From: an uncultured Desulfobacteraceae bacterium
GTDB taxonomy: Bacteria > Desulfobacterota > Desulfobacteria > Desulfobacterales > Desulfatirhabdiaceae
Length of the DNA stretch: 35,536 bases
Assembly (NCBI GenBank): GCA_903839535.1
Contig: CAIMCT010000569.1
Span: forward strand, 1-35,536
Reading direction: 5' to 3'
A program made the position numbers and the translations under genes. The notes beneath the pieces are model-generated. The model was given only the letters and a program-made list of their open reading frames with translations, was not told the DNA's origin and ran no database searches. This document shows positions 24,254-32,597 of the stretch, piece after piece (position 1 is the first letter of the stretch; every line of letters starts with the position of its first letter).

Positions 24254-24300
24254 TTGGGGTGGGGGTTCAAAAGTTAAGATTATGTCCGTTCGCAGTATAT
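24241..24300. repeat. 60-bp direct repeat B, downstream of rtcB
   Basis: This is the second copy of 22111-22170, in the same orientation. Together the copies bracket the archease and rtcB genes. No gene follows copy B on the plus strand; the minus-strand TPR gene ends ten bases away. Confidence 0.85.
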
Positions 24301-24309
24301 CCATACTGA

Positions 24310-25248
24310 TTAGAAAGGAATTTGTACAGAAAGCTGGAGACCGCCTCTGATGCCTGAAACTCCTATTTTGGTTTTTTCTTTCAAAGATTCAATAAATCCT
24401 TTGATTTTTTTATCGTTGAATTTATGTGCGCTGGTGATACCACCGTAAATATTTCCCGCGTAAAACCCAAATTCAACCGCAGCAATAACGCTACCAAGAG
24501 CGGGGTTTCCCTGACCAAAAGCCTCCCATGAGGCCAAAATCAGGGCGCCATTCAACAAAAACGCTACCAGTGCGTCCTGATAGCGTTCGCAGTAAAAAAA
24601 ACCGCCACCCGGCAGAATGGACAAAACACCTGCCACCTGGGGATTTTTCCTGGGAAGCAACACGTCTTTTTCCAGCTCTGTTGAGAGCATATCCACGACA
24701 TACCGGCTCTGGTTCTTCAGACTGATTTTCTGAAAAACCGACATTGCCTTTTCAAATTCTCCGCGTTCAATATAAATCCAGCCCATCGCATTTTGAGCTT
24801 CATCCCGGACATCAGTATCATCAGTCTGCATCAGCAAGTTATGAAGGGTGATGATCGCATTTCCCGTGTCATGCAGTCGCAGACAGCAGCCAGAAATCAT
24901 GAAGGCGGACTGGACGGACAACGGTGTATTCGGAAATCGATTTTGGATTTCAGTGAAGGCCGTTATGGCTTCCTGAAAACGCTCCCTGTGAAAATCGGAC
25001 ATTGCGATGGAAAACATGGCTTTTTCCACCCGCGTATCCTCCGGGAAAAAATGCATAAAACGTTTGTATTCCCCGATCGCGGTTTCATAATCCCCGCGAG
25101 CAAAACAGATTTCAGCATACTGGTACTGCTGATCTGCCTCTATGGTCACCTGATTTCCAGCATTGGCATATCCCGTGAACAGGAAGGTGACAAGGAAAAA
25201 AAGAGCAGATGGAGAAACACAGCAACGGTTTTGAATCATCATCACCAT
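24310..25248 (-). CDS. Exported TPR protein with hydrophobic C-terminal half
   Basis: The 312-residue product has a signal peptide (FFLVTFLFTGYANAG, cleavage after about residue 30) and tetratricopeptide-like repeats in residues 40-180 (QYQYAEICFARGDYETAIGE, then FHRERFQEAITAF). A C-terminal part has PGGGFFYCERYQDALVAFLL and glycine-rich hydrophobic stretches, typical of small envelope TPR proteins in Desulfobacterota. It is likely periplasmic or outer-membrane associated; the role is unknown. Several ATGs cluster at the start (MVMM). An AAGG ribosome site lies best for the third. Confidence 0.75.
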   Translation of the reverse strand: MVMMIQNRCCVSPSALFFLVTFLFTGYANAGNQVTIEADQQYQYAEICFARGDYETAIGEYKRFMHFFPEDTRVEKAMFSIAMSDFHRERFQEAITAFTEIQNRFPNTPLSVQSAFMISGCCLRLHDTGNAIITLHNLLMQTDDTDVRDEAQNAMGWIYIERGEFEKAMSVFQKISLKNQSRYVVDMLSTELEKDVLLPRKNPQVAGVLSILPGGGFFYCERYQDALVAFLLNGALILASWEAFGQGNPALGSVIAAVEFGFYAGNIYGGITSAHKFNDKKIKGFIESLKEKTKIGVSGIRGGLQLSVQIPF

Positions 25249-25319
25249 GCCTTAAAAAAGCAAGCGGTTAGGCTGCCGTGAAATACCTGGAGTGGATGAT
25301 AAAGGCTTTGACATCCTTC

Positions 25320-25412
25320 TGTCCCCAAAAGTAGTTGACACTTTTTTGATGAGCTAAAATATATAAAACAGGCAGCCTCAAAATAATGGATAGGCTCAGA
25401 AAGTATCAACAA
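25320..25412 (+). mobile_element. Possible end of an IS3-like element (remnant)
   Basis: TGTCCCCAAAAGTAGTTGAC followed by a good promoter (TTGACA, 17 bases, AATATA) and an ATG soon after looks like the left end of an insertion sequence. No transposase frame follows: the metalloprotease gene ends at 25440. The evidence is resemblance only. Confidence 0.25.
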
Positions 25413-25439
25413 GGACATGAAGGATGCCCGAAAACGTTA

Positions 25440-26858
25440 TCAGTCAGAAACAGCACCAAATTGCTTAACTACAAAGTAGCTATTCTCCGCAGTAGAAAGA
25501 GACGGATAGTATTCCAAGTCCACCCATAGATGAGTAGTTCCATCCGGAAACAGAACATCAGGAATATGGATTTTAAAATCGGCGGATAATGTTGACGCTG
25601 CACATGGGAAAGAAGGATTTTTTATAATATTATAATTTTTCAATCTGAACAGTATCGACTTAGGATAATTAAGATTGAACTCATAAACTAAATCGGCCCA
25701 AAACGATGATGTCTCAATATATGAAAGATTGGGTATATGGAGCAATAAACTTTCGTTTAAAGTTGCCTTGCACTCTACTGCATCAGGCCATCCCATGTCC
25801 TTGAAAATACCCAACGTAACAGGGCCTGGATCATGAGTAGATAGGCCTGATGATATTGCATAAACCATCAGCCTGTTTTCCCCGCCTTTAAAAGTATCGT
25901 AGTCCAAATGGGAGTAACTTGATCCGGAACTCCATGTTGAAGGAGCATACACTTTTACTCGCTGGCCGCTATTGGCCGCCATTGCTTTGGCCCCATGGAA
26001 CCAGATGTTATTGGAGGTCAAAGCTCTGCCCAGCGCAGCGGAGGGATTAGCATAGACACCAGTATCAATAAGCAGCTTGCCTGCGCCATCTTTCATGAAT
26101 GTATCGTAAATATTAGGATAACCAGTACTATTACCCCAACTGCCTGTTCCATTCGAATTCAACAAGGAACCCGAAAAGTTGAGGCCGTGCGCTATTTCAT
26201 GTAGAACAACCGACATTAAGTCAACTTTACCCTTGGGCGTTAAGCCATCCGTTCCGTAATACCAGGTAAAGTTGCTGTTGTAGGTAATGTGCATGTCAAA
26301 TCCACTTGACTTTAGATCTGAACCATGCAAAGCATTCGCCAACGATACCGAATACCATGTATTCGTGAGAGGCGCGCCAGTAAAATTTCTAAATCTTGCG
26401 CCTCCGCCAGAATATCCTAAAATGCCGCTTTCACTTAAATTTGACCAGCATGCATTAATAGCTATTGGCACTGAAGACTGCAGAAGGCTGCCCCATAAGG
26501 CCGCTGCGGCATTAAAAGAGGCTTTTGCTTCCTCCGGGAAAGTAGCGCAAGTTTTACCCCAAAGGTCAGTTCCGCCATTAGCCACATAAGTTATAGAAAA
26601 AGTTGCGGTAGCCGTTTCCGGTAGGGTGAGCATATCAAACCGCGCTGGTATGCGCTCCTGGTCGGGAGGGGGATTCATATCCATTCTGAGTACTACCGCA
26701 GGAATGGCGTTGTATAACGTATTCCCATCGCTGGAAAGCTGCGGTTCCAAAGGCTTTGGTCCAAAAGACTCAGCAGCGGACACCGCCGATATTGAGAGTA
26801 ATAATGCTAAAACAAATATCACGATTGTGTAACTAAATTTGAACAATTTATTATTCAT
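25440..26858 (-). CDS. Secreted zinc metalloprotease with two C-terminal repeat modules
   Basis: The 472-residue protein has a signal peptide (NNKLFKFSYTIVIFVLALLL, cleaved near SAVSAAES). In the middle it carries the zinc-protease motif HEIAHGLNF (HExxH), with VDLMSVVL just before. The region resembles secreted zinc peptidases with a fold of the metzincin kind, but the third ligand is not clear. Residues about 365-470 contain two similar ~55-residue modules: LHIPNLSY...FWADLVYEFN and IHIPDVLF...HLWVDLEYYP. I chose the ATG at 26858 because GGAGGCGGAT lies directly upstream. It stands between the TPR gene and the molybdenum locus; no regulator is seen. The substrate is unknown. Confidence 0.8.
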   Translation of the reverse strand: MNNKLFKFSYTIVIFVLALLLSISAVSAAESFGPKPLEPQLSSDGNTLYNAIPAVVLRMDMNPPPDQERIPARFDMLTLPETATATFSITYVANGGTDLWGKTCATFPEEAKASFNAAAALWGSLLQSSVPIAINACWSNLSESGILGYSGGGARFRNFTGAPLTNTWYSVSLANALHGSDLKSSGFDMHITYNSNFTWYYGTDGLTPKGKVDLMSVVLHEIAHGLNFSGSLLNSNGTGSWGNSTGYPNIYDTFMKDGAGKLLIDTGVYANPSAALGRALTSNNIWFHGAKAMAANSGQRVKVYAPSTWSSGSSYSHLDYDTFKGGENRLMVYAISSGLSTHDPGPVTLGIFKDMGWPDAVECKATLNESLLLHIPNLSYIETSSFWADLVYEFNLNYPKSILFRLKNYNIIKNPSFPCAASTLSADFKIHIPDVLFPDGTTHLWVDLEYYPSLSTAENSYFVVKQFGAVSD

Positions 26859-26932
26859 ATCCGCCTCCCTCATTTCATCAATCTATTGATGGTTAAATTA
26901 ATTATTTCCTGAACTAATCATAAAAACTGGCA

Positions 26933-28042
26933 TCACAGTTCATTAATGGTACAACCCATAGAGGCTTCAACGCGTTTTTGTGCTTCAATGGCACTATCAC
27001 GGCATCTCAGGATACCCCGCCGAGCACCGGAATTGGTACCATATTCCTGCAATTTTGCCTGAAAACGTTCTTCCATGTTAATTTTTTGATCCTCCTGAAT
27101 CCATTTATCCGCCAGAAAAACCACCTCGGCTTCTGTGATCGGTGCTTCTTTATTGACCGTGTAATCCATATGAACCTCAACAATATCGGCAATGCTGAAA
27201 AACTCCATTTCCCGAAGAATATTAGCCCCTTCGACGGCGTGGTGGGGACATCCCCTGGCCAGATCATGAACCAGAGCTGCAGAAACCGCTCGTTCAATGT
27301 TCAACCGACAGCCGGCTGTATTCAGCGCCGTTGCAATATGTTTGGCCAGATCAGCTACTGCCCGGCAATGGTTAATGACTTTTTGCGAAACAGCCTGACG
27401 GATCATGAGCGCCCGGCATTCGGTGTCGGAAGGAATATCGTAGTGATCCATGCAGCCAAGCGCCCATACATAGTCATTAGACGTATCGATATCCTTCAGA
27501 ATAAACCGATCAACAACCGGCACGTTTATCGCGTCGGCTTCATATCCGTTCAAAAAGCTCTGAAGGCCGCCCTGTACTGTCCAGGTTTTAATGGCTTTGA
27601 TATGGATTCCGGAAATCAGGGGAGGATGTCCGCGCTCTTCCAGAAAAGTCGGATAATAAATGCTGGCCTTCCCATGCATGAAGGCATTTTGCAAATCAAT
27701 CAGGCTCTGGTGTCTGACTAAGGGAATATCCACCGGATGAATGAAAAAACCGGCGCAATCCTTCGAAATATCTGAGACACCGGCAACAACCGATGAAAAC
27801 ATGCCATGAGCAAAATCGGGATTGAATACCGCCCTTGCACCACAACACTCCGCGAGCGCCATGACATCACCGGCCCGATGCCCTGCCACTACCCGGATAT
27901 CCTGAATGCCTGCCGAACGGTAAAGTGCGATGGCGCGCTCCAGAAAAAACTTTCCTTCCAGTGACAGGAGAGGCTTGAAATCTCCCATCCTGGATGACAG
28001 ACCTGCCGAGAGAATGATGGCTGTTATAATCGGTGTTTCCAT
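26933..28042 (-). CDS. MocA-like nucleotidyltransferase fused to HD domain
   Basis: The 369-residue protein has an N-terminal MobA/MocA-like NTP transferase domain (about 6-190) with the signature ILSAGLSSRMGDFKPLL and a VDIPL motif. Residues about 220-345 form an HD hydrolase domain (VINHCRAVADLAKHIA, AALVHDLARGCPHHAVEG). MocA-type enzymes add CMP or GMP to molybdopterin to give dinucleotide cofactors. The HD domain may remove or cleave nucleotides. The fusion is known from sulfate-reducer molybdenum-hydroxylase clusters. It starts one base after the XdhC stop (TAATATG), so it is translationally coupled. It is the last gene of the minus arm. Confidence 0.87.
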   Translation of the reverse strand: METPIITAIILSAGLSSRMGDFKPLLSLEGKFFLERAIALYRSAGIQDIRVVAGHRAGDVMALAECCGARAVFNPDFAHGMFSSVVAGVSDISKDCAGFFIHPVDIPLVRHQSLIDLQNAFMHGKASIYYPTFLEERGHPPLISGIHIKAIKTWTVQGGLQSFLNGYEADAINVPVVDRFILKDIDTSNDYVWALGCMDHYDIPSDTECRALMIRQAVSQKVINHCRAVADLAKHIATALNTAGCRLNIERAVSAALVHDLARGCPHHAVEGANILREMEFFSIADIVEVHMDYTVNKEAPITEAEVVFLADKWIQEDQKINMEERFQAKLQEYGTNSGARRGILRCRDSAIEAQKRVEASMGCTINEL

Positions 28043-28043
28043 A

Positions 28044-29069
28044 TTACTTCACGGAACGAGCGTGAATCAGTTCCGCCACGATGCTGACAGCTATTTCTTC
28101 TGGTGTTTGGGCACCAATGGAAAGACCGATGGGACAATGCACTTTTTGAAAATCCTTGGTGGTAAACCCTTCATTTTCCAGAGACTGGTAAATAGCGTCC
28201 CTTTTTTTCCGTGATCCGATCATACCAATATATCCTGCCGGTGTTTTAAGCGCCTGCTGAAGAACTGTTTTATCATGAAGATGACCGCGTGTCAAAATGA
28301 CAAGATAACTGTCTGCGTGAATTTCAAGACCCTCAAAAGCAAGCTCGAACGAAGCCGGAACCCGCACATCATCAGCATCTGAAAAGCGGCTGGTGTTGGC
28401 GAATTCCATCCGGTCATCAAGAACCACGACATCAAACCCGACCCTTTTGGCAAGAATGGCTGTTTGAAGGCTGACATGGCCTGCACCAAAAAGATAAACA
28501 GTTCCCGGCACCATTACCGGTTCGACAAAAAACCTTCGGTCGTCGGACTGAATCAGGATGGGCGCGCGCAGCTTTTTGGGAATGAAATCAATTTCCATTT
28601 TGAAGTCCGGAATACCAATAACCACGCCATCCTCGCACAAAACAGCACGCCTTACCTGTAGAACTCCGGATTCCAGCAACTCGGTGACCATTAGCCCTTT
28701 TTGGCGTTGATCCAGCACCTGAAGCAAACTTGAAAAGAACAAACGATTTGTTTCATCTGGAGCAATTGAATCTATCAGGATTTCCAGTTTTCCGCCGCAG
28801 ACCATATCCATGGCATCGGCGATTTCAGAAGTCAGATCAAAGGATATGGTCACTGCACCCGGCTTGCATAGCATTTCACGGGCGGTCTCCATGACACGGG
28901 CTTCAATACGCCCCCCGCCTATGGTTCCCACCACATATCCATCGGCGCCTATCATCATCCGCGTTCCGGTGGTGCGTGGCGTGGATCCTTCCTGACTCAA
29001 AATCAGAGCCATGACAAGCGGTTGTTTCTTGCTCAACGTTTCGTTAACGGCGCTAACCCATTTTCTCAT
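28044..29069 (-). CDS. XdhC/CoxI family cofactor-insertion protein
   Basis: The 341-residue protein has the XdhC N-terminal motif (AVNETLSKKQPLVMALILSQ, EGSTPRTTGTRMM, GTIGGGRIEARV) and a C-terminal Rossmann-like domain (VYLFGAGHVSLQTAILAKRV, VVVLDDR). XdhC proteins bind the molybdenum cofactor, help with its sulfuration or modification, and hand it to the large subunit of molybdenum hydroxylases. Here the target is probably the enzyme encoded at 32598. The ribosome site is strong (AAAGGAGTGTAAATC). It lies 106 bases downstream of the MoeA-like gene. Confidence 0.92.
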   Translation of the reverse strand: MRKWVSAVNETLSKKQPLVMALILSQEGSTPRTTGTRMMIGADGYVVGTIGGGRIEARVMETAREMLCKPGAVTISFDLTSEIADAMDMVCGGKLEILIDSIAPDETNRLFFSSLLQVLDQRQKGLMVTELLESGVLQVRRAVLCEDGVVIGIPDFKMEIDFIPKKLRAPILIQSDDRRFFVEPVMVPGTVYLFGAGHVSLQTAILAKRVGFDVVVLDDRMEFANTSRFSDADDVRVPASFELAFEGLEIHADSYLVILTRGHLHDKTVLQQALKTPAGYIGMIGSRKKRDAIYQSLENEGFTTKDFQKVHCPIGLSIGAQTPEEIAVSIVAELIHARSVK

Positions 29070-29175
29070 GATTTACACTCCTTTCGATTGATTCATAGCA
29101 GTTCATGAACTCATAAACGCTCATGTCATGGTCCATGCCGGCTGCCATGAATGACCAAAATATATAAAAGTCTCA

Positions 29176-30198
29176 TTAGCCTTTACCGAAACTGCACCGT
29201 GGATAATGACAGGAAGGGCAACTGGCGCAAAATCCGCCGTGCCCCAGAGCAATAATATCTTCACGCTGAATCGTTTCGCCGGCAAGTATCCTGGGTATGA
29301 TCAAATCAAAAATGCTGGCCTTGAAATACATCACACAACCTGGCAGCCCGACAATCGGCACATCGCCTATGTAGGCCAGCATGAACATGGCACCAGGAAA
29401 CGCCGGGGCCCCATAACTGACCACCCGCGCCCCTGTGGCGCGTATGGCGGCAGGAGTCTGATCATCAGGATCAACGGACATTCCGCCAGTAACTGCAACC
29501 AGCCCCGCGCCGTGCTCGATAAACGACTGAATGGCTCCGACTGTCATGGCCACATCATCTGAAACCAGAACCTGATCCATGACCGTACTGCCGAGCTCGC
29601 CAAATTTATCGCGTAAGACCGGTCCGAATTTGTCTGTAATCCGTCCATGAAATATTTCGCTTCCCGTGGTGACGATCCCAACCTGAAGCGACCGGAATGG
29701 CTTGATCTCTACAACTGGATAATTCTGAAGACAGATGGATTCAACCGCCTTTATTTTTTCTTCGCGAGTCATCAGGGGAATGATCCGCGTTCCGGCCACA
29801 GGACTGTTGGCGGCGACGGCTTGATGGGTGTGCAGGGTGGCGAACACAACTTCTTCAATGGAATTAATGCTAAACAGCGCGGCTGTGTTGATCTTCAGCA
29901 GACCGGCAGCCCCGGCTATGAGGTTGACGCGCCCCTCGGAAGTTTCGCTTAGTTCAATTCCAGGTCCGGCTGCAGCGCGTGCAATCCGGATGGCGGCATC
30001 ATCTTCGTGAATGTCTCCTGGACCCATGTCCATCACAAAAACATGCTCCTTGCCCATGTTCAGAAGGGCGGAAATATCCTGAGCCTGAATTACATGCCCT
30101 TTCCTGAAAGCACATCCTTTGAATTCACCCGGAACAATGCTGGTGATATCATGGCATAACAGCATTCCCAACGCATCCTCTACCGGGATCGATCTCAT
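29176..30198 (-). CDS. MoeA-like molybdopterin-binding protein with Cys-rich tail
   Basis: The 340-residue protein has an N-terminal MoeA-like part (PVEDALGMLLCHDITSIVPG) and a MoCF-binding domain (about 170-320) with GIVTTGSEIFHG, VTGGMSVDPDDQTPAA and IVGLPGCVMYFK. These are features of MoeA/MoaB family proteins that add molybdate or activate the pterin. It ends with an unusual tail, HGGFCASCPSCHYPRC, holding four Cys and two His in a pattern that could bind iron-sulfur or zinc. The ribosome site AAAGGAGAGTTATC supports the start. It is the first gene of the minus arm and is driven by the divergent promoter at 30327-30355. Confidence 0.85.
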   Translation of the reverse strand: MRSIPVEDALGMLLCHDITSIVPGEFKGCAFRKGHVIQAQDISALLNMGKEHVFVMDMGPGDIHEDDAAIRIARAAAGPGIELSETSEGRVNLIAGAAGLLKINTAALFSINSIEEVVFATLHTHQAVAANSPVAGTRIIPLMTREEKIKAVESICLQNYPVVEIKPFRSLQVGIVTTGSEIFHGRITDKFGPVLRDKFGELGSTVMDQVLVSDDVAMTVGAIQSFIEHGAGLVAVTGGMSVDPDDQTPAAIRATGARVVSYGAPAFPGAMFMLAYIGDVPIVGLPGCVMYFKASIFDLIIPRILAGETIQREDIIALGHGGFCASCPSCHYPRCSFGKG

Positions 30199-30326
30199 GA
30201 TAACTCTCCTTTAAATCCATTATATTTCGTAAGTTATGGGCTGCTTTTTGAATGTGTTGAATCATGTATTGATTAACAAATCATGGCTATTATACGACCA
30301 CGTCGTTCATTATTACAAATTGTTTC

Positions 30327-30355
30327 CGTATAATTTAAAACAATCGTTCTGTCAA
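30327..30355 (-). promoter_or_regulatory. Sigma70 promoter, minus arm
   Basis: On the minus strand a perfect TTGACA (30350-30355) and TATACG (30327-30332) are 17 bases apart. The start of transcription would be near 30320, about 120 bases before the MoeA-like gene. Confidence 0.65.
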
Positions 30356-30357
30356 TC

Positions 30358-30386
30358 TTGACGTGTCATATTATAGCTGTTATATA
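30358..30386 (+). promoter_or_regulatory. Sigma70 promoter, plus arm
   Basis: TTGACG (30358-30363) and TATATA (30381-30386) are 17 bases apart. It drives the histidine phosphatase and molybdenum-hydroxylase genes. Its -35 lies two bases from the -35 of the opposite promoter, so one regulator could control both arms. Confidence 0.7.
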
Positions 30387-30481
30387 GCTTTTTGTTCACT
30401 CCAGATGACAGACGACATAGAGCCGTTTTTCCCGTCATCCGTTGTCTGATTTCGGTCAATGAGAAACACTGGCGTTTTAAA

Positions 30482-31126
30482 ATGATAACTCAAAAGATTT
30501 TTTCCGGAATCAAGCTTTATCTGATGCGGCACGGTGCAATCGAGACCACGGAAGAAAAATGTTTTGTCGGACAGATTGACATACCGCTCAGCCTCAATGG
30601 CAGGAAACAGTCCGAGTGGCAGGGCCAACAGCTTAGAGACATTCCATTTTCCAGGGTGTGGTGCAGCGACCTGAAAAGGGCTTGTGAAACTGCTGCAATT
30701 GTCTTACGAGATCGAGGTCTTGCGATATTACCGGCTCCTGAACTGCGCGAGATTGATCTTGGTCAGTGGGATGGGATGGCCATGTCGCAAATTCGCGATC
30801 AATTTCCGGATATATGGCAAGCGCGGGGGGAGGATATCGGTAACTTCCGGCCGCCAGGGGCAGAGAGCTTTGCTGACCTTCAGCAGCGGGTGGTCCCGTT
30901 TATACGGCGTATTGTCGCCCAATCGTCCGACAATACGCTGATTGTCACCCATGCGGGTGTCATCCGGGTGCTGCTTTGCCAGGTGCTGGAGATGCCGCTT
31001 TCGAATCTTTTTAGGATTCACCTGGATTATGGGGGAATAACGATCATCAAAGATATCAATGGCATGTATCAGGTCAAGGCGGTCAATATCTACCCTGTCC
31101 TGCTGACAACTGACAACTTAACTTAG
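30482..31126 (+). CDS. Histidine phosphatase family protein
   Basis: The 214-residue protein has the catalytic LYLMRHGAIET motif (His 17), the acid residue region APELREIDLGQWDG, and the second His in VTHAGVIRVLL. It is closest to the alpha-ribazole phosphatase/phosphoglycerate mutase-like branch (CobC-type by sequence), but no cobalamin genes are nearby. It is the first gene of the plus arm and lies 9 bases before the FAD subunit, whose ribosome site overlaps its stop codon. Together these point to a role in the molybdenum locus, for example removal of a phosphate from a cofactor precursor or the substrate; this is inference. Confidence 0.82.
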   Translation: MITQKIFSGIKLYLMRHGAIETTEEKCFVGQIDIPLSLNGRKQSEWQGQQLRDIPFSRVWCSDLKRACETAAIVLRDRGLAILPAPELREIDLGQWDGMAMSQIRDQFPDIWQARGEDIGNFRPPGAESFADLQQRVVPFIRRIVAQSSDNTLIVTHAGVIRVLLCQVLEMPLSNLFRIHLDYGGITIIKDINGMYQVKAVNIYPVLLTTDNLT

Positions 31127-31135
31127 GAGAACATA

Positions 31136-32014
31136 ATGCTCTTACCCAAATTTGATTTCCATGAACCCAAGACATTGAATGAAGCATGTCAGATACTGGC
31201 GGCTTATGGCGTAAAAGCCAAGCTGATTGCCGGCGGAACAGATCTGATGGTCAACATGAAGAAAAAAATCCTGTCTCCGGAGCAGGTGATTTCAATTTCA
31301 AGAATCGGGGAATTGAAGAAACTGGATACATCCGGTGACAGCATCCGGATCGGCTCCTGCTTTACGGTAGCAGATCTGAGTACATCGGATGCTATCCAAA
31401 AGCACTTGAGTGCGCTTGGCGAAGGCGCAAAAAACCTGGGAACCCCTTTGATCCGGAATCTGGCAACCATCGGCGGCAATCTGGGGTCGGCAAGGCCTGC
31501 TGCCGATCTGCCTCCAGCGCTGATGGCTTATGGCGCACAGGTTGTCCTGAACAGCCTTTCCGGCGAAAGGACGCTGTCCCTGGATAAGTTTTTCCTTGGC
31601 CCCGGTTTCACTGCCGCAAAACCTGATGAAATTCTCTCCGAGATTCAGATACCATCCCTGCCGCCCCACTCCGGCGCAGGCTATATCAACATCGGCATCA
31701 GAAAGGGGCAGGACTGCAACCTAGTGAACGTGGCATCCTTTATTGCGCTGGATACGGACGGAACCATCAGGAATGCGCGGATCGTGATGGGATGCGTTGG
31801 CCCTATCCCCTTGCGGGCCAGTTCTGCGGAAAAGATGTTAATCGGCCAAAAGCCGGAAAGTGCGCTTTTTGCCAGAGCTGGAGCCGCCGCAAGTTTGGAC
31901 AGCACCCCAATTGACGACTTCAGGGGCACTGCCGCCTACAAAAGAGACATGGTTGGGGTATTGACCCGAAGAACGCTCGACATTGCATTCCGCGAAGCCA
32001 CCCATCGCCAATAA
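31136..32014 (+). CDS. Molybdenum hydroxylase FAD-binding subunit
   Basis: The 292-residue protein is of the CoxM/XdhB type. FAD-binding motifs are KLIAGGTDLMVNMKKK and TIGGNLGSARPAADLPPALM. It carries electrons between the 2Fe-2S subunit and an external acceptor. It lacks the extra Cys-rich insertion that marks the 4-hydroxybenzoyl-CoA reductase beta subunit. The ribosome site AGGAG is placed within the preceding stop region (TTAGGAGAACATA). The 2Fe-2S gene starts 13 bases downstream. Confidence 0.92.
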   Translation: MLLPKFDFHEPKTLNEACQILAAYGVKAKLIAGGTDLMVNMKKKILSPEQVISISRIGELKKLDTSGDSIRIGSCFTVADLSTSDAIQKHLSALGEGAKNLGTPLIRNLATIGGNLGSARPAADLPPALMAYGAQVVLNSLSGERTLSLDKFFLGPGFTAAKPDEILSEIQIPSLPPHSGAGYINIGIRKGQDCNLVNVASFIALDTDGTIRNARIVMGCVGPIPLRASSAEKMLIGQKPESALFARAGAAASLDSTPIDDFRGTAAYKRDMVGVLTRRTLDIAFREATHRQ

Positions 32015-32027
32015 AGGGAGAGTACTC

Positions 32028-32492
32028 ATGAAAAAATTGATTAATCTGACCATCAACGATCAACATTATGAAGTGGCTGTGGAGCCTAACCAGACCCTGG
32101 TCGATTTGCTTCGTTATCAACTGGGGCTGACTGGAACCAAAAAAGGATGCGAGATGGGAGATTGCGGCTCCTGCACCGTAATCCTGGACGGCAAAGCTGT
32201 CAATTCCTGCCTTGTTCTGGCTCTTCAGGCCGACGGCCGCAGCATCCAGACCATTGAAGGTCTGGAAACCGGAGAGGGACTGCATCCAGTCCAGGAAGCA
32301 TTCGTGGAAAAAGGCGCCATCCAGTGCGGATTTTGCTCATCCGGGATGATTCTTTCCGCAAAAAATCTTCTGGATCAAAAATCAAATCCAAGTGAAATCG
32401 AGATACGAAGGGCGCTGGCCGGAAATCTCTGCCGGTGTACCGGATATCAGAAAATCATTGAAGCCGTCAAATCCGTACCACAGGCTAATTAG
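32028..32492 (+). CDS. Molybdenum hydroxylase 2Fe-2S subunit
   Basis: The 154-residue protein is of the CoxS/XdhC-small type with two [2Fe-2S] clusters. Ligands are Cys 41, 46, 49 and 61 (GCEMGDCGSC and a following Cys), and Cys 100, 103, 135 and 137 (QCGFCSSG and CRC). It moves electrons from the molybdenum site to FAD. I chose the ATG at 32028 since AAAGGGAG lies directly upstream; the frame runs on to 31983. It lies between the FAD and molybdopterin genes. Confidence 0.95.
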   Translation: MKKLINLTINDQHYEVAVEPNQTLVDLLRYQLGLTGTKKGCEMGDCGSCTVILDGKAVNSCLVLALQADGRSIQTIEGLETGEGLHPVQEAFVEKGAIQCGFCSSGMILSAKNLLDQKSNPSEIEIRRALAGNLCRCTGYQKIIEAVKSVPQAN

Positions 32493-32597
32493 GAATTAGG
32501 AATTTACAAATCATCCTCAAATCGCCCTAAAATATTCAAATGGGCAATTCGTAATTCATAATTCATAATTCGAAATTATAAAATATGGAGATATCTC
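32493..32597. other. AT-rich spacer with short tandem repeats
   Basis: The spacer between the 2Fe-2S and large-subunit genes holds repeats of the type AATTCATAATTC around 32546-32575 and a GGAATTAGGAATT run at its start. The ribosome site of the large subunit gene (GGAG) is at the right end. No gene is seen. Confidence 0.5.

Noticed and set aside
26978-27721. Plus-strand frame of 247 residues
   Set aside because: It mirrors the MocA/HD gene, which has clear motifs; the frame itself has none.
30199-30481. Molybdenum-cofactor riboswitch in the divergent leader
   Set aside because: The region is AT-rich and I could not find the conserved stems; the promoters and simple leaders explain it.
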